A stretch of 5,914 bases of DNA. Source: Pseudomonadota bacterium. GTDB taxonomy: Bacteria > Pseudomonadota > Alphaproteobacteria > Acetobacterales > Acetobacteraceae. A model generated the notes under the pieces. That model did no database searches and was not told the origin of the DNA. It saw only the letters and a program-made list of their open reading frames with translations. Each line of letters opens with the position of its first letter. Positions within the stretch are counted from its first letter, which is position 1. Of this stretch, positions 4,752 through 5,914 are shown in pieces. Both the position numbers and the translations under genes were made by a program. The stretch covers positions 1 to 5,914 of the forward strand of contig JAJZVE010000318.1 of assembly GCA_021845835.1 (NCBI GenBank), in the 5' to 3' direction.

Positions 4752-5884
4752 GCAAGGTCAGGGTTCTGGTCGGCACTCGCAAAGGCGCATTCATCCTTGC
4801 CGCCGACGGCGCGCGGCGTAACTGGTCGGTTTCTGGACCATTTTTCGGCGGGTGGGAGATTTTTCACATGAAGGGGTCACCGGCCGATCCCGATCGGCTC
4901 TACGCCTCGCAGAGCACCGGTTGGTTCGGCCAGGTGATGCAACGTTCGGACGACGGAGGCCAGAACTGGACCACTGTCGGCAATGATTTTCCGTACGAGG
5001 GGATTCCGGGTACGCACCAATGGTATGATGGAACGCCGCATCCCTGGGAATTCAAGCGGATCTGGCATCTGGAACCATCGTTGATCGATCCCGACACGGT
5101 TTATGCTGGCGCGGAGGATGCGGCGCTGTTCCGCTCCACCGACGGAGGCACGAGTTGGCAGGAACTAGCTGGTCTCCGACGCCATGGTACGGGAGCCAGT
5201 TGGATGCCGGGGGCTGGCGGCATGTGCCTGCATTCGATCGTGTTGGATCCGGGAAATGAGAAGCGCATGTTCATCGCCATTTCGGCGGCCGGCGCCTTCC
5301 GTTCCGACGACGGAGGTGGGACCTGGAAAGCGATCAATAAGGGCTTGCGTTCTGCTCACATTCCGGATCCGGATGCAGAGACAGGCCATTGCGTGCATCA
5401 CATCGCGATGCACCCCTCGCGACCGAATACGCTCTTCATGCAGAAGCACTGGGATGTGATGCGTTCCGACGATTCGGGCGAAACATGGCACGAAGTAAGC
5501 GGCAACCTGCCGACCGATTTCGGGTTCGTCATCGACGTTCACGCACATGAGCCGGAGACCTTGTATGTCGTGCCGATCAAGAGCGACCAGGAGCATTATC
5601 CACTTGACGGTGCACTGAAAGTGTATCGCAGCCGCAGCAGCGGCGACTGGGAACCTCTGACTCGCGGGCTGCCCCAGCAAGACTGCTACGTGAATGTGCT
5701 GCGGGACGCGATGGCGGTTGATTGCTTGGAGGAATGCGGCGTCTATTTCGGCACTACCGGCGGGCAGGTCTACGCCTCCGCCGACGGGGGCGAGAACTGG
5801 ACAGCGATCGTGCGAGATCTACCCGCTATCCTGTCCGTGGAAGTGCTGATTCCGGGCTCAATTCGCCCGGGATTCCGATATTAA
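4748..5884 (+). CDS. BNR/Asp-box beta-propeller protein (sialidase/YCF48-like fold), C-terminal codons altered
   Basis: This 378-residue protein has five Asp boxes (S-x-D-x-G-x-x-W): SDDGGQNW 67-74, STDGGTSW 130-137, SDDGGGTW 186-193, SDDSGETW 240-247 and SADGGENW 344-351. These mark a beta-propeller of the sialidase/photosystem-assembly type. It starts [15 protein letters not shown] with no signal peptide, so it is probably cytoplasmic. Conserved blocks such as [17 protein letters not shown] and [14 protein letters not shown] suggest a defined family. These proteins are often annotated as exo-alpha-sialidase or glycosyl hydrolase, but I see no sialidase Arg triad I can defend, so enzyme activity is unproven. 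From memory, relatives end shortly after DLPAVLSVEV. Here SVEV is followed by [12 protein letters not shown], encoded by the 23-bp repeat array. The final residues are therefore probably replaced by inserted DNA, with little loss to the propeller. It is coupled to the HxlR gene by an ATGA overlap. Confidence 0.88.
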   Translation: MSKVRVLVGTRKGAFILAADGARRNWSVSGPFFGGWEIFHMKGSPADPDRLYASQSTGWFGQVMQRSDDGGQNWTTVGNDFPYEGIPGTHQWYDGTPHPWEFKRIWHLEPSLIDPDTVYAGAEDAALFRSTDGGTSWQELAGLRRHGTGASWMPGAGGMCLHSIVLDPGNEKRMFIAISAAGAFRSDDGGGTWKAINKGLRSAHIPDPDAETGHCVHHIAMHPSRPNTLFMQKHWDVMRSDDSGETWHEVSGNLPTDFGFVIDVHAHEPETLYVVPIKSDQEHYPLDGALKVYRSRSSGDWEPLTRGLPQQDCYVNVLRDAMAVDCLEECGVYFGTTGGQVYASADGGENWTAIVRDLPAILSVEVLIPGSIRPGFRY

Positions 5885-5914
5885 CTCGCCCGGGATTCCG
5901 GGAATTATTCGCCC
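5848..5914. repeat. 23-bp-period direct repeats, possible end of an IS21-type element
   Basis: Three units run in phase: 5848-5870, 5871-5893 and 5894-5914 (cut by the window edge). Each begins GATTCCG and ends TCGCCCGG (the third as far as TCGCCC), with a variable AT-rich centre. The array begins inside the last codons of the BNR gene, right after TG at 5847-5848 (or 5844-5845), and IS21-family elements begin with TG and carry several internal transposase-binding repeats near each end. The transposase genes would lie beyond the window. An ordinary intergenic repeat is the alternative. Confidence 0.55.

Noticed and set aside
5848..5914. CRISPR array reading of the terminal repeats
   Set aside because: The period is only 23 bp with about 8-nt variable centres, far too short for spacers.

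Overview
The window is GC-rich and densely coded, apart from one AT-richer stretch. It looks like the chromosome or a large replicon of an alphaproteobacterium. A sphingomonad is my best guess, from the protein flavours (SHOCT/heavy-metal pair, HxlR regulator, BNR-repeat protein). That is inference; no rRNA or other taxonomic marker is present.

Layout, left to right. (1) 3-464, plus strand: the 3' end of a small periplasmic-type protein of the kind found in metal-resistance clusters, followed 3 nt later by a small membrane protein with a SHOCT domain. A nested 45-nt hairpin follows. (2) 465-1165: about 700 nt with no gene I can defend; hand-counted GC at 541-780 is about 49%, against well over 65% in parts of the neighbouring genes. 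(3) 1166-1975, plus strand: an SDR oxidoreductase whose 3' end overlaps the 3' end of argC by 18 nt. (4) 1958-3974, minus strand: an Asp/Glu racemase-family gene, then a leader region, then argC (N-acetyl-gamma-glutamyl-phosphate reductase, arginine biosynthesis). (5) 4239-5884, plus strand: an HxlR-family regulator overlapping (ATGA) a cytoplasmic five-Asp-box BNR/sialidase-fold protein. (6) 5848-5914: a 23-bp-period repeat array that supplies the last codons of the BNR gene and runs off the window. It resembles the multi-repeat end of an IS21-type insertion sequence.

The most interesting element is the argC leader, 2936-3147 on the minus strand. A 37-codon reading frame contains five consecutive arginine codons and nine in total. 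It is followed by a GC hairpin with a T-rich tail (an intrinsic terminator) about 25 nt before the argC start, and by a segment that can pair with the terminator loop and 3' arm. This is the layout of a ribosome-mediated transcription attenuator sensing arginine. Such attenuators are classic for his, trp, leu/ilv, thr and phe genes, but I do not know a well-established arginine-codon example in Proteobacteria. The parts are visible in the sequence; the mechanism is inferred.

How the genes work together: only three groupings are supported, namely the metal-associated pair, the argC unit (possibly with read-through from the racemase gene), and the HxlR-BNR pair. The SDR stands alone.
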